A stretch of DNA of 64,000 nucleotides from Fennellomyces sp. T-0311 (taxonomy: Eukaryota; Mucoromycota; Mucoromycetes; Mucorales; Lichtheimiaceae), in assembly GCA_025266875.1 (NCBI GenBank), contig JALLLT010000015.1, forward strand, positions 248,001 through 312,000, given 5' to 3'. This document shows positions 23,836 through 35,911 of the stretch, one piece after another. A model generated the notes under the pieces. That model saw only the letters and a list, made by a program, of their open reading frames with translations, did not search any database and had not been told where the DNA came from. Position numbers and translations under genes: made by a program. Numbering within the stretch: position 1 is the first letter of the stretch; each line of letters starts with the position of its first letter.

Positions 23836-26152
23836 CTATGCATACAGACGGCTTAATAGAGCCTGCTCCTCTTTAAGTTCATGCCTGCTCAGCTTGTTCG
23901 TCCGGCGCTCAGCCATAGCAATATTATATGCCTGCATATACTCGTAAACAGGACCCTGGCGGTGTCCACGGTCCCAACCAAGAGCAAATGCGCTTCGGGT
24001 CATCCGTAAAATAAACTCTTCTCTTCGGACCTTGCTCTCCTTATTCCGCTTGTAGTCGGCTGCAGCGTCTGCGATTGCCTCGCCCAGCGTTGTAGGCTCA
24101 AATAGATACGCATTGTAGTGCTCCTTGCTTGTCACGATAGGCGCATTTGTTCGCTTATCACGGGTCACATGGACATTGTTGCGATCCTCTCTGGGGCGAT
24201 CAATCAGAAACTCTTTCAAACCGCCAGCACCTGTGGAGATCACCGGGGAGCCAAACAAAAGACCTTCGGCTGCGACCAAACCAAAGCTTTCGGTGAGACT
24301 TGGGACAAAGGCAAAATCGGCGGCTGCACGGTAATAAATGGACCACTGACGTTGCTGATTGGCGGTTGACATGACAATGACGTTGTCAGGATACCGTTCC
24401 TGAAGCGCCTTGACCCATTCTAAAGGATAATTGTTCCGCTGACCAATGATGACAAACTTCATATTATGTTGTACAAAGTGTTGCACGGCCTCTTCGAACT
24501 TTTCCAATCCCTTGTTGTACTGGAATCGGCCAACGAACAAGACAACCGGCCGATCAAGATCTTGCGGACTCAAGCGTTTTCGTCGAATAAGATACTTTTT
24601 GGCACGGTCCTTGGCCGACATGATGTATTCCTTGGTGGTGGGTGACAAATGCCATACTGTCCGTTCTTCCGTCAAGCTTTTTTTCTGCTGGTGAATCATC
24701 TCGAGTCCGTATTCCGGGAACTCGACCTTGCGCTGGATAAGCCGTGGATGAGTGAATGGATTCAACGTGCCAAAGTCTACACCGTTTGTAATTCCAAAGA
24801 ACCGACCGCGTTCTGCCTTTCGCAACACGCTGTCCATGACCAGCTCCTTCAGATAAAAATCATCCTTCCCTTCCACAATACTCGTTGCCATGGATTTGCT
24901 TACGAATGTCACGACGTCGGCGTAATCGATGCCCAAACTCGACATGAAGACGCGATTGCCGCGGGTGTACTTGTCAATGTAATTGTCGGGCTCGTCCAAG
25001 AACTTTTTGACGTTGTTGACGGTGTTGGTGTACTGCAATTCGTCCAGATAGTCGTGCATGGTGTATATGATAGCTGGTGCGCGCGGTCCCAATTGGTTCC
25101 GTCGCTGATGATCTCTGAGATGCTTTGCAATGTACGCGTTTGTCGCACCGTGGATATGTACGACGTCAAGATGGCGGGTGGATTTCGCTGATGCGAACAG
25201 CGGGATTTCGTCAGACGCCGCCGCCTGATGAGCCAGGAACTCTGCCACTGCCTTGTCAAAGTACTGATCCTTCCATTCCATGGGCAATCCCTGGGCACAT
25301 GAGTAAATGTCGATTGTTTTTCTCGCGCGGAACGCCAGGTTGAAGGGCTTTCGGTTTCCGGGGCCAATGAGGTAGACGGGCACCTGTTCTGTCGGAGGGA
25401 GCTGTTTGGCTTGATCTGACGCTGTTACGTTTGCTGCAGGATTGATGGGATGGATCATTCGCCAGACTCTGAATTCCATAGGTATCAGACGACCTTGCTT
25501 GTCACGGACGTCTATAACGAGGTCGATAACCTTTTCGGGCCGATACTTGCCTTTCAGGAACGAGTAGTACGGCATTACCACAGCAGCGCGCACAAGACCT
25601 GAGCGCTGTTGGGCTGATGCGAGGGCGGTGACGATCATGCCCATGCCGCCCATGGACGCACTGCCGAATTCCTTGGTGACATGGTATACCGTGGTTCCGC
25701 GGGTGATGGTGGATGATAGCGCGTGGTCCTCGAGGGGTTGGTATCGCACGGCGGGGTATTGGCGCAAGGCTGTTACAAGACAGAAGAGTGAGAAGGTCTG
25801 CCTAATGTTCCACAAAATCTTTTTTACCTATGCGGATCGGTGGAGGTTGTCTGTGTAGTAAAGCGCCGCCGACGAACACCGCAACCAACTGTATCAGGCC
25901 CAAGAGCAAGATAGCCAGGCACAGGACGTTCCACCACCGCCACCGTCGGTCGTATTTCGAAAAGAAGCCCGTGTTGCCTTTTTCAGCGTGACTCAGCGGT
26001 AAGCGATGGTTGGCGAAGCGTCGACGATGCCACGCATTCGAGGTGTATGTTGCAGTAGCTGAGGGTGCAAGCACCCCTGAGTTTCGACGGTATGCTGCTG
26101 CAGCCAGGTTGAAGCTTTTGCCGTCGACATTGTTTGGCGGCGGAGGCGCCAT
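23836..26152 (-). CDS. Type II membrane protein with GT5-like (starch/glycogen synthase) catalytic domain
   Basis: Exons 26152-25828 and 25769-23836 give 752 aa. Residues 1-74 are a basic Ala/Pro-rich cytosolic tail, residues 75-99 a single transmembrane helix (NVLCLAILLLGLIQLVAVFV), and the rest a lumenal or extracellular GT-B enzyme. The N-terminal GT5-like domain starts with VYHVTKEFGSASMGGMGMIV, where the usual KxGGL of glycogen synthases is changed. The C-terminal lobe has VVLFVGRFQYNKGLEKFEEA and the donor-site segment SLTESFGLVAAEGLLFGSPV with the E-x7-E pair. By family it should transfer glucose (or a related sugar) from a nucleotide sugar. Membrane anchoring suggests a Golgi or cell-surface role rather than glycogen storage; that is inference. 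Frame and splice are clear. Confidence 0.75.
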
Positions 26153-27923
26153 GATTATGTGTTTAAAGGAATGGATAAAGAAGAAGAATACTTGTGTCAA
26201 ACGGAGTGATAAATTTTCTATGCTGCAAGCGAACGGTCCGGCAAGCCCAAAAAAGCTTTTTTTTTCTCTGCTTTCTTCAACCCGGATCCAGGGATGATCA
26301 CGTTTCGTCTTGCCTGTCTGATCTTTTTGTTTTTTCTTCATTAATGCCTTTTCGCTGCAACCATGGCATTTTCCCTTTTGCAAACAAAGACAACTGCCGT
26401 TTCTCGGTGCGGTCTGGACCTGCTTCCGAACAAGTTCAAAAATATTCTGTCAATTCTTGTCCAATTACTTGGATTCTATCCAAAACATAAACTAAAACAC
26501 CAGCAGTGCAGTCATGCCCGGTTATTTATATCCAGTATTCCACAAGGCATGGTCAATGACCGATCCTCGTCCAAAGACGGACATTCAGCGAATCATCGCT
26601 CGGTTGGACGAACGCTTTCTCTTAAGCAGCAATAAAATAAAAACCGGCTGCCGTTTTGTTGGCTTTATTGCATTTAGCCATAAATTAACCATTTAATTCA
26701 ATTGAAGCACTTTGTGTGCAACAGACCCCTACTTACGTAACCCGCAATGTTGCATCGATCCGGCTGTATCTTATTGCCCCGGAAACTCGGTTGCCAAGAA
26801 ACAACAACAACATTTAATAGTTGTTTGTTCATCGACTCATGAAAAATCGTAAAGAGCAGTTTATTTTCAGAACTGGTTTTTTTCCCAGCTAATTTTAGCC
26901 GTAGACTGTTACCTTTATGTCACCTGAGGTGTTATACCTTTGAATTTGTGACATAGGCAACTTCCATCATTGGTCATGGTACAACGTGATCAAAGTGAAC
27001 GTCGATGGTTTAGAGCACTTTCGGTGAATTGCTGCCAGGCCACCATATCTATCTAGACTAAACAAAAAAATGATGAGGCAAGACGCTGTTGTTTGTAGGT
27101 AATCGGATCAAGATGCCTATTACTCTTGGGCAAGTATGTTATATATACATGCATTCGAGTGAGATCGGAATTTTACGACGCTCCATTCAGAATTCCTTTC
27201 TTTGTCATAATGTGAGCAGCGTAGACTGTTTGATCATTTCAAAAGTACGTATCGATGGAAATACACACAGTGAGTTAACTATTCACTGCTATGTACATGA
27301 TACGGCCTACGTAAGAGGGAAAGAGCATCCACAGGTGAGCCAGACAGTAAAAGGTAAGCGTAATTAAATAACCAAGCTAATGTACGCTTCTAATGCCATT
27401 TGTGTCAAGCTATTGTATATTCATCTTATCGACGGACTATTTTGATTACAGTCATCAGATTATAATATACGTAAATGGATCAATAATGATCCCAAGGACA
27501 ACATGCCTCTATCTACTTGCGTGGAAATAGGACCGAGTACTCACACGCATCATAGAGTATCTTCTCTCTGTAGAACGTTTTCTGAGCCACCAGTGTGTAC
27601 ATATCTCGGATTTATCGCCTCTATGTTGCAAGCGTTACAAAGCATGAAATGCTAGTAATATGGTGGCATACGTACGGACAAAAAAGCACCTTTTTAATAT
27701 TTCATCCTTGTACGTATCATGGCGATATTTATTTTAATTTAACAAGCGAACAGCTATGTAGAAATACAAGAGAGTACATAAACTAATAAAAAAATACAAT
27801 TTATACAAAACAAGATCCGAACGTCTAGTTCTTTTATCCAGCATGCAAACAAACCGTGACCTTGTTATCCAGAACACACATCGATGGTGTAGCCGGTTGC
27901 TTGCACACATTGGGCAACACGGT
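26153..27923. other. Intergenic, 1.8 kb, no supported gene
   Basis: Includes the promoter side of the glycosyltransferase (-) and the 3' side of the TPR/F-box gene. A 60-codon ATG frame at 26514-26696 (PGYLYPVFHKAWSMTDPRPK onward) is the best open frame but has no recognised motif. No RNA gene or transposon is seen. Confidence 0.55.
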
Positions 27924-30064
27924 TTAGGTTTCTTGAAGCATTCCCATCCAGGCCATGTTGCTATATCTTGAAAGGATATCTGGCTGCACCCGTCTTTCCA
28001 CTTGCTCCAAAGCTTCCTCTGACATATCACTTGTATACGTGACGGGGTGCTCGTCCCTGGATCGATACAAAACAACGGATAACTGCGTTGTTGACATTCG
28101 TTGCTGAAACAAGGCAGCCATTGTATCCTTGCTGACATCCATGCATCCGTGCCCACGAAGCGTCAAGCATCGCAGACTTTCTAGACCAGCCAAGGCAACG
28201 ACCTTACCGTGCATTGGGACAGATGTGGATGAAAGTGTCAATTGGAGCAAGCTTTCCGTCATGTGGTGGGCGAAATAACGGATGCCTTCGATGGTAACGC
28301 CCGCGCAGCCCGACAGTTCCAAGGATTCGATATGTTTGTGCGCGCAGATTGTCCAAAGATGGGAATCGGTGAAATGGTCAGCCGTCAAGCACACGTTGCG
28401 CAGAGTAGGCGTGGATGAAAAGAATCGGTGCAGACTAGGTACGGAGACGGCATCCATATCCAATGTCACATGAATGCGCTGAAGCTGCTTGAGACCCATC
28501 AATGCCTCAAGTGTTGCGTCTGTTATGGAATCCAAGGTAATCCACCGGATAGACGGACAGGCATGGATGACTTTGTCGATCTCCTCGCATGACGCACCCG
28601 GAAGTTCCAGTTGCTGCAGTTTCGGAGCCCCCACCAAGGCCAGCTTGGAAAGTGTTTGAGTCGGTGGCAAAAGTGCAGTCAAGCGCAGCATTTCCAGACT
28701 TTGTCGACTTGATTCAACAAGCCGCGCCAATTGGTTATCCACATTGTAGGTGACTTGGGGGAAATACGCCAGCTGGACGAACTGCATACGCGGAGCCTCC
28801 TCTAGCGCCGCGGTGTTGTAATGATCCAGTCCGCTGCCGTAGTGAAAACTGCGCAGGCGCGGGCAATAGCGTTCGATCAATCCAATCATTTCAATATCGT
28901 CGCCTTCGTACTTGTCGGAGTCGATCGCAAGGTGCTTGAGATAGGGACAGTGGAGTAGCAGTTGGGGCAGGTAGGTGGAGACGAGGTGACAAGCGATGTT
29001 TAGTGTGACCAGCGGCAGCGGCTGGTCGGGGAAGACCAGGGTTGGAAAGGGTCGGTCGTAAAAGTCATAGTACCAGCGGCGATCGACGAGCGGTTGCAAA
29101 TACGTCAGATCTGTCACTTGGGTAAAGTCCAGTATGTCCTGCAACAATCCTTCGGTGTCGGTGGCGTCCTCGGTGTTGGACTGGTTGTTGGATAACCGGA
29201 TGGCTTTTATATGTTTGTTGAGCCGCAGAAACTGACGCCAAGAAGATCGATTCACTATCGAATTGGATATATCTTATAACAACGTCAGCCGTTCATTGAG
29301 CAGAAGGGACAGTCGACATGACAACGGACAACACCAGAAAACTTACCTACTGATTCGACATGGCACCAATCCAAATCCACGAGACGGCCCAATTTATCCT
29401 CTGTTCTTCTTGTATCCTGAAAGGCCACTCGGCGGACGTGCTTGCTTGCGACGGATCCTATGCGATCCAACAACGGGGCATTGATCTGATGAATATCCTG
29501 CCACATGGCGGGGCTATCGAACATGTACGCATGCCAATCTTTGCAGGTGGCCGCGCATGCCATACGGTCGGCAATCGAAAGCTTTTCCATAATGTGGCAC
29601 ATGAGGTCGTACGGCAATATGCGCATAATAGTGGTATTGCGCTCCCTGATATCCTCGACCACCTGTTGTTTGAGTTCCACCAATCGGGCATGACGAGGAT
29701 CCGATATGGACACGGTGTCAATGCCGGTTTGGTATAATGTTGCTGCTTCGGCCAAATCGGTTTTGTGTTTCAAGTGGCCGGCGCACAGATATCCGTCCGC
29801 GTAGGTCGGGTCTGCGAAAATGGCGCGATAGGCATCCTGTGACGCCTGCTCATGGTTGCCTATCCGTTCATACGCGCTTGCCCGGAAAAGGTAGATTTTG
29901 CTCATGAGCTGACGTTGGATCTGGTCAATGACGCGATCGTAAATCTCGACAGCCTGGTGATAGTCCGCACGGTTGAATGCATGTTTGGCATGGTTGCATA
30001 GGCCTTTCAAGTGCTCAAAGCCCAAATCAGTTTGAATGTGAAAGTCGGTGTCTGTGGCTGCCAT
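27924..30064 (-). CDS. TPR-F-box-LRR protein, Pof3/Dia2-like architecture
   Basis: Exons 30064-29347 and 29254-27924 (92-nt intron) give 682 aa. Residues about 10-120 form TPR-like helices (HAKHAFNRADYHQAVEIYDR, YRAIFADPTYADGYLCAGHL). An F-box follows at about 145-190 (RILPYDLMCHIMEKLSIADR then MACAATCKDWHAYM), then leucine-rich repeats to the C-terminus (LQRIHVTLDM, HIESLELSGCAGVTIEGI). The order TPR, F-box, LRR is that of fission-yeast Pof3 and budding-yeast Dia2, SCF subunits acting in genome maintenance; orthology is inference, because Mucoromycota have many F-box proteins with related layouts. I use ATG 30064 because the upstream extension lacks an ATG. Divergent from the NHP6-like gene. 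Confidence 0.8.
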
Positions 30065-30678
30065 GGTGACAGTATGACAAGGGAGATACGAGGGCGCGGC
30101 TGGCCAACCCCCTCTCCTCGCTCTCCTTGGCAAAACTCACGACATTTTTTTATTCCTGAATGGAAGGCTTTCTGCCTCCTGTCTCTCTTTATCCTCGCCA
30201 CGAATGGCAGTGTTTTCACTTTGCAGTGGCGGAATGCTTGCACAGGGCTTTATTTACGAAGGATATCAGGGTTCCATCCAAATGCAACGAGGAAGGTCAA
30301 AGTAGGAGCGAGCCGCGGGATCCAGCCCACAGCATCCAAATGTGTGTGGTGCGCTGACGCACGTCGCGTGTGTGTGTGACTCCTGAAATTATTGTCCCAG
30401 CCCAGCTTGAATTCCCGCCCATGCCTGTGTTTTTTTTTCAGCTAAAAAAATCCGCACGCCAGCGCCCGCCTGGCTTTCCACACTCACACTCCCACTCACA
30501 CAGCACCTACACACACACACCCAGCCGTACCTTTGCTGAGGATATAAGGTGAGTTTTCCAGCTTGGCCCATACAATAAAAAAAATTCTTGTGTGCCAGTG
30601 GCCGTTCTCCCCCCCATGCCCATCCCATCCCTCTCCACTCGTGATGGCCCATCCTGACGCCATGGTTCATCTTGTAGT
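30065..30678. other. Divergent promoter region with possible 5'-UTR intron
   Basis: Spacer of 614 bp between the F-box gene (-) and the HMG gene (+). It has CA-rich runs at 30481-30525. A GTGAGT donor at 30549 and a CTTGTAG acceptor ending at 30677 would define a 5'-UTR intron of 129 nt ending one base before the HMG ATG. Confidence 0.5.
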
Positions 30679-31166
30679 ATGCCCAAGGAATCCACCAAAG
30701 TCACCAAGCGCGCAAAGGCTGAAGACGGCGGCAAGACACGTCGCTCCAAGAAGGACAAGACGGGCCCCAAGCGCGGTCTGTCCGCATACATGTTCTTCTC
30801 CCAGGAACAGCGCCCCAAGGTCAAGGAAGATAACCCTGATGCCAACTTTGGTATGTTGCGAATACCGAACACGCGTCGCTTGCGCTGCTCACATGCGGAC
30901 CCATAGGCACCATCGGCAAAATCCTAGGTGAGAAGTGGAAGAACATGACCGACGATGAAAAGGCGGTAAGTGGACAGCCTCCCCTTTTGTCGCGCTGCAT
31001 ACGGTTGCTCATCCTGCGCACACACAGCCCTACAACGCCAAGGCCGATGCCGACAAGAAGCGCTACGAGGCCGAGAAGGCTGCGGTAAGTTCTGGCTGAT
31101 GCGATATATCAGTGCGCTGTGGCTGACACAATGAATGGCTAGGCTGCTGCCGAGAAGAGCGACTAA
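30679..31166 (+). CDS. NHP6: NHP6-type HMG-box chromatin protein
   Basis: Small non-sequence-specific DNA-bending nuclear protein that assists FACT and chromatin remodelling. Four exons, 30679-30850, 30907-30965, 31028-31084 and 31143-31166, give 103 aa. The single HMG box (about residues 28-95) starts GPKRGLSAYMFFSQEQRPKV, with NPDANFGTIGKILGEKWKNM across the first junction and YNAKADADKKRYEAEKAA at the end; a basic N-terminal arm (KRAKAEDGGKTRRSKKDKTG) precedes it. Length and layout match fungal NHP6. An ATG at 30661 lies inside the likely 5'-UTR intron and is not used. The stop is 87 bp from the convergent MTHFR stop. Confidence 0.93.
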
Positions 31167-31253
31167 TCTTCAGTCGATTCACATCCGATAACAAAGAAAT
31201 ATTTGCATCCTATTCTCCCTCAGTTTCCCATTCTTTTTTTCCTGTGTATTGTT

Positions 31254-33321
31254 CTATGGAAGCATTGCTTCGAATAAACTGTTGGGCTGCTGATAATCAT
31301 TATGAACCACGTTCACGAGCCAGTACCGCTCGCCAATGTCCCGCAGGAGCTGGGCCGTCTTGCTGTCCGGCGCATACTGCTGCTCCCATTCGGTCCACAG
31401 CGCATATGCCTCTTCCTGTAAATTAAAATTTTAAGTTTAACATTTGCATTGAGACTGCCAGAGACCACACACGACTTGCCTTCCACGACTCAAAGCTCAC
31501 CCGCTCGATGATGGTGGGCTGCACAATCTCTTTGCCAGGAAACACGCCCCACGTCACCGCGTTCTGCGCCTCGTCGTCCGCCACATTCGTGATAAAGTCG
31601 CCTTGCCGGTTGGCTGCGTAGAACGTCACAAACGGATCCGCCCGGAGTCGATCCAAGAACCCCGGAAGCTGCTTATCCGATACAAAACATTCCAAGAATG
31701 CCTTTTGGTATACATAGCCGCCTTCCGGTCCCCAGCCGTAAATGCCATCTTGGCTGGATGCCCCGTTGACCGCTGGCTGGGACCCCACCGTCCAGTACCC
31801 CGCCCGGTTGACTTGTTTCAGCTGCTGCTGGATAGTGTCTGTTTCCGTCTGCAATGGCTCCTCGCACCATGGCAGGCTATCTAGTTGACCAAGAATATAT
31901 TTCTCAAACAGCGTGGTGATATCCTCAGCAGCCGTTGGGTGGCCCCATTTTGCTGCTGCTTGTGAAGTCTGTCCGTTTTTTTTTGGCTTTTAGTGACCTC
32001 ATCGGCCCGGGAAGCTAAGTAATACTTACCGCCAAGGGCTGGCTTGCACCATAAGTGTTTTCACCAAACGCAGGTGAACGTGCATCACCATAGCGGCCGT
32101 TAGGAAACTCGTCCCAGTTCTCTGCATGTGCCGGATCACGCAGCGTTGCCCAGGTTACGGTCTTTCTCTAACGAACCCATGTGTTATTTGGCGCCGTTGC
32201 ATAATTTTGCATGCAAAAAAACAGAAGCGTTTACCCCTTCGGTGCTGACGGCTGTCTGTTTTGGCAAAACGTCCAACTTTTCCAATATTAATTTGGCCGA
32301 CCGTTCCAAGTTTAGTGTTGAAATGTGGATGCCACTTATGCCACAACTTTCCCGAATCTGTCGAATCATATCCGCCGCTAGCTCTACACCGTAATCCTTG
32401 ACCCTTTGATCGTCTCCCTGATAAAAGAAAAGCCCAGTGGTTAAAAAGCCCAAACAAACCCAATTCGCTGCTGGCTTACCTTGATCTCGTCCAGCGTATC
32501 CGAGACTGCCTTTGGCACATTGATGCCACACAGATTGATAATGCGACGAAAGCTCTGGAACGTCGGAATAGGCATGATGCTCGGTATAATCGGGACATGG
32601 ATCCCAATCGCACGACACGACTTGACCCAGGCCTTGAACGTATCCACATCGTAAAACAACTGCGTCATGATGAAATCCGCGCCACAGTCCACCTTGGCCT
32701 TTAGATACTGAAGATCCTGGGCCTTGTCCGGGGTATCCATGTGTCCTTCGGGATACCCAGCAACGCCAATGCAAAAGTAATCGCCGTATTCTTTCCGGAT
32801 ATATGAGACCAAATCAGACGCATGTGTGAATCCATCGTCGCAAGGTGTCCAGTATTCTTGACCTCGTGGAGCATCGCCACGAAGCGCCAAAATGTTTTGA
32901 ATGCCAGCATCCTTTGCGTCCTAATAAAATGCAAGGAATTGAGTATTATTATTAAAAGAAGCCTTATTCTTGTCACCTTGAGAGCGCGATCGATTTTTTC
33001 TTTTTCCATGTTGGTGCAAGTTAAATGCATGAGAGTTTCGAGTCCATGAACGCTTTGAGCTGTCGAACACACTTCTAATGTTCGGTCTGATGTGGATCCT
33101 CCGGCACCCCAAGTGCATGCAATGAAATCGGGTTCCAATCGAGCCATACGACCCATACGGTCAAACAAGTTGGCAACACCCTACACTATTGGTGAGCTGT
33201 CATGTTTTTCTTTCAAATATGCAAAACCGTTTACAGCTTCTGTCTTTGGAGGGAAAAACTCAAACGAGTAGCTAAGACGATTTTCGTCATTGGCCCGCTT
33301 CAGCTTTTCGGAAATCTTCAT
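31254..33321 (-). CDS. Methylenetetrahydrofolate reductase
   Basis: Reduces 5,10-methylene-THF to 5-methyl-THF with FAD, feeding methionine synthesis. Seven exons, 33321-33235, 33180-32977, 32920-32480, 32417-32235, 32167-32030, 31968-31480 and 31415-31254, give 567 aa. The N-terminal TIM barrel has YSFEFFPPKTE (catalytic Glu), CTWGAGGSTSDRTLEV, LALRGDAPRG and DCGADFIMTQLFYD. The eukaryotic C-terminal regulatory domain includes WDEFPNGRYGDARSPAFGE and GWGPEGGYVYQKAFLE. The last intron (31479-31416) begins GC rather than GT: the junction reads AAG then GCAAGT, and only this choice keeps the frame. A TATA box sits at 33376-33384. Fungi usually carry two MTHFR genes (MET12, MET13); I cannot say which this is. 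Confidence 0.95.
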
Positions 33322-33375
33322 GGTCTCTGTGGATATAAATATCGGGTAAAGGAATAGATGATCTTTGGATGGTTG

Positions 33376-33384
33376 CTTTATATA
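33376..33384 (-). promoter_or_regulatory. TATA box of the MTHFR gene
   Basis: TATATAAAG on the minus strand, 55 bp before the MTHFR ATG. It lies within the 94-bp gap after the stop of the upstream Rrg9-like gene, so that gene's 3' UTR must overlap this promoter. Confidence 0.65.
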
Positions 33385-33415
33385 GTCGCCGCTTCAAAAA
33401 AAAAGGTTGACACAT

Positions 33416-33796
33416 TCATTTCTTCTTCGTTCCTGGTGTTCGGAAAGCTTTTTGTCGCTCTCCCATCGCTCTATATCTATTTTCCTCTTGTCGTTGCGCT
33501 ACTTGATGCGTTGGTCTGAATTTTGACTTGAGTATCCGTCGCACTGCTTCTTGGGAAATATGGAACTTTTCTGAAAGTGCTGGGATACTGTATTGCTCTG
33601 GTGACTAGCGTTGTGTCAATTTGTTGTCATGGCAGTACACACTTTTTTTCCACTTTGTTACCATGGCATTAAGATTTCGTAATTCACTCATTGCAGCTCG
33701 TGACAATCGCTTCTTTGGATTCCATTGTGTTGACATGCATCGTTGAAGGAATGTTTTTGGTTTAATTAATTGAAACGACACGATCGATCGTTGCAT
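33416..33796 (-). CDS. RRG9: Rrg9/neugrin-like mitochondrial protein
   Basis: Two exons, 33796-33662 and 33604-33416, give 107 aa. The N-terminus (MQRSIVSFQLIKPKTFLQRC) looks like a mitochondrial targeting sequence. The rest matches the neugrin/Rrg9 signature: STQWNPKKRLSRAAMSELRN, then across the splice IPALSEKFHISQEAVRRILK and SKFRP, then a basic tail ending TPGTKKK. Yeast Rrg9 is needed for respiratory growth and mitochondrial genome maintenance; neugrin acts in mitochondrial 16S rRNA metabolism. The protein is shorter than yeast Rrg9. The gene is easy to miss because neither exon is long. It is squeezed between MTHFR (94 bp) and the sugar transporter (69 bp) on the same strand. Confidence 0.8.
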
Positions 33797-33865
33797 ATTT
33801 TTTTTTCTTTGTTTTAGTGGGAGTACACAGAGGGCAAAAAAAAAGAGAAAAATCACCGCCACGAA

Positions 33866-35765
33866 TTATTTGGTCTTGACATCAACTACTTTTCTGCTCA
33901 AAACAGCAGCAATAACAGCCATCAAACCACCGAATCGAAGAACCCACGTTACGCCCACAGAACTAGATGGGTCCGAATAAAAGCTGTCTGAAATGGCAAA
34001 AATGATGGCGGATATGATGGATACGGCGAATTGAGGAAATACAACGTACATGTTATGTACCCCAAGTACCAATCCCACATCAAATTCCGGGTTCTTCTTT
34101 TGATCCCCTCCTTCAACCAATGCCTCTGAGGATGATGACGATAGTGTTCCGTAGTTGGGTTTGCTTCCTTGGTCAATAGCGTTGGTGTCGATGATAAGGT
34201 ACTCGCCAATCAGTGCAAAGGGAATCCAATGTGTGCATGCGAAGGATATCCCGAGTAGACTGAGAACCAATGTTGCACCAGCAACCGAATGCACAAATAA
34301 GGTGGAGAGCATCGATGCTGCAAAAATAATATGAGAGAGAGTGTAGGTGTTTTTGAGTGAAATGATGCCGTTGGCTGTCAGTGTCGGCAACACGGTTCCA
34401 CCAATAACGGCAACAATGGCATATAGCAATAGTGCAAATGATCCAGCGCGTGTGCCTTTTTCCCATGAATCTGGATCATCCCGTTCGTGCGTTTCAAAGT
34501 AGATATCGGATACCCACGTCGTGCTTAACATCCATCGTGTCAGAAAAACCAATGCCGTGTAATCAATTGTTTGTTTGTTTTTCTACCTGTAAAACAAAAA
34601 TGGAAACCATCCCATCCATGCAAAAAACTGTACATTGCAAAGCTTTTGCACAGCGGACGGTAATCTTCGGAAAGCGTTCCAAATATGCACAAACATATGA
34701 TACCACGGCCTAGTTTCATTCCGTGGATTAAACCTCTTTTCTGTTTCCCCCGAGAAAAAAAAGACATACCTTGATTCCTCGTTTTGTGCTTTCTGATAAG
34801 GTACTTCTTTGGTAGTGAAACATGTTACAGCCATGGCACATATAAACACAAGCACACCTGCAGTACAGAATGCTTCCATCTGGGTATCGCCGAGTATCGG
34901 GACATACTTTACCAAATCAAGATAACCGATAAAGTATCCAAACACATTGGTAACGTTTTGCGTGTTACTGGCAAACGCATTGGCTGTATCTTGTTGAGAA
35001 ATCGGAAAAGCATCGAGAATTAATGAACGGCATGAAGCTTGCACAGCATTGAGCGAGAAATCCAAAATGTAAAAGGCGGTCACCGCGATGGCGATTGCCA
35101 CTTTTCTTTCCTGTAAATCAAAATCGTCAGCAAACACGTATATATTGAATTTAAGGTTTTCTGTTTTGTTACCAAATCTGGATCCAATACCAATCTCGCC
35201 GCCATATCTTTCGAATGCGCAACAACGAGTAACGATAAACATACAATCACACCGTTCCCAATAATAAAAGGTCTCCGGCGCCCCAGTCGTGATGTATACT
35301 TGTCACTCCACGCTCCAACAAGCTAATATCATGTTAATAAGCACTAGATGTAAGAGAAAAGTCGAAACTTTAGCATTTACCGGCTGAACAATCAAACCTG
35401 GTTTCTGCGTGATGAGCCATCCGGATTGCGTCATACAGGTTTCAGAAACTTACCAGAGAGTGGACCTGCGAGCCAGACCAGTGCAATTAACTCTTTGGAT
35501 AACTCAAGGGATAACAGGTAGGGTGTGCCGTATCTATATAAATAGTTTCAACACAAAAAGGCTATCCCATCATCCATTATTACATACGATAGCTCAACCG
35601 TCCCTAAGTTATGTGCATCTTGTTTCAGTATTTACTTGTTGCGATAGAAACACAAATGTTGTTACAGGTAAACTGGATGCCGACCATGCAAAACGTCGTT
35701 AAGCATATTTGGAATAATGAGCGTGGTGGACGGCTATCCACAGTTTTGGCGTCCACACTGCTCAT
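33866..35765 (-). CDS. SUT1-type disaccharide/H+ symporter (GPH family)
   Basis: Seven exons, 35765-35666, 35603-35588, 35533-35454, 35397-35381, 35322-35173, 35110-34587 and 34523-33866, give 514 aa. Exons 2 and 4 are microexons of 16 and 17 nt; without them the conserved WTVELSYGTPYLLSL and LAGPLSGLIVQPLVGAWSD segments are lost. The spliced protein has about 12 membrane helices and the sucrose-transporter loop SDKYTSRLGRRRPFI, plus FFAWMGWFPFLFYSTTWVSD across the last junction. It resembles S. pombe Sut1, a proton-coupled maltose/sucrose carrier; exact sugar unknown. The stretch at 34741-34770 could be mistaken for a 31-nt intron, but reading through keeps the frame. Confidence 0.88.
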
Positions 35766-35911
35766 GGCTCTTTGTGGGAAAAAAAAGTGGGAAAGAAGAA
35801 TACCCAAAAAAGGCGGTCAACTCTATTATTTATTTTTTGCTCCAATCTGTGTAACTATCTGCAACCGTGGTCATGTTGCTTAGATACTTTTTTTTTTTTT
35901 TGCATGAACTA

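Noticed and set aside
26514..26696. 60-aa ATG frame after the glycosyltransferase gene
   Set aside because: No motif, no promoter element and low-complexity end; length is within chance expectation.
34741..34770. 31-nt intron in the sugar transporter (GTATGT to ACAG)
   Set aside because: Too short, and removing it creates a stop; reading through keeps the frame to the next true donor at 34586.
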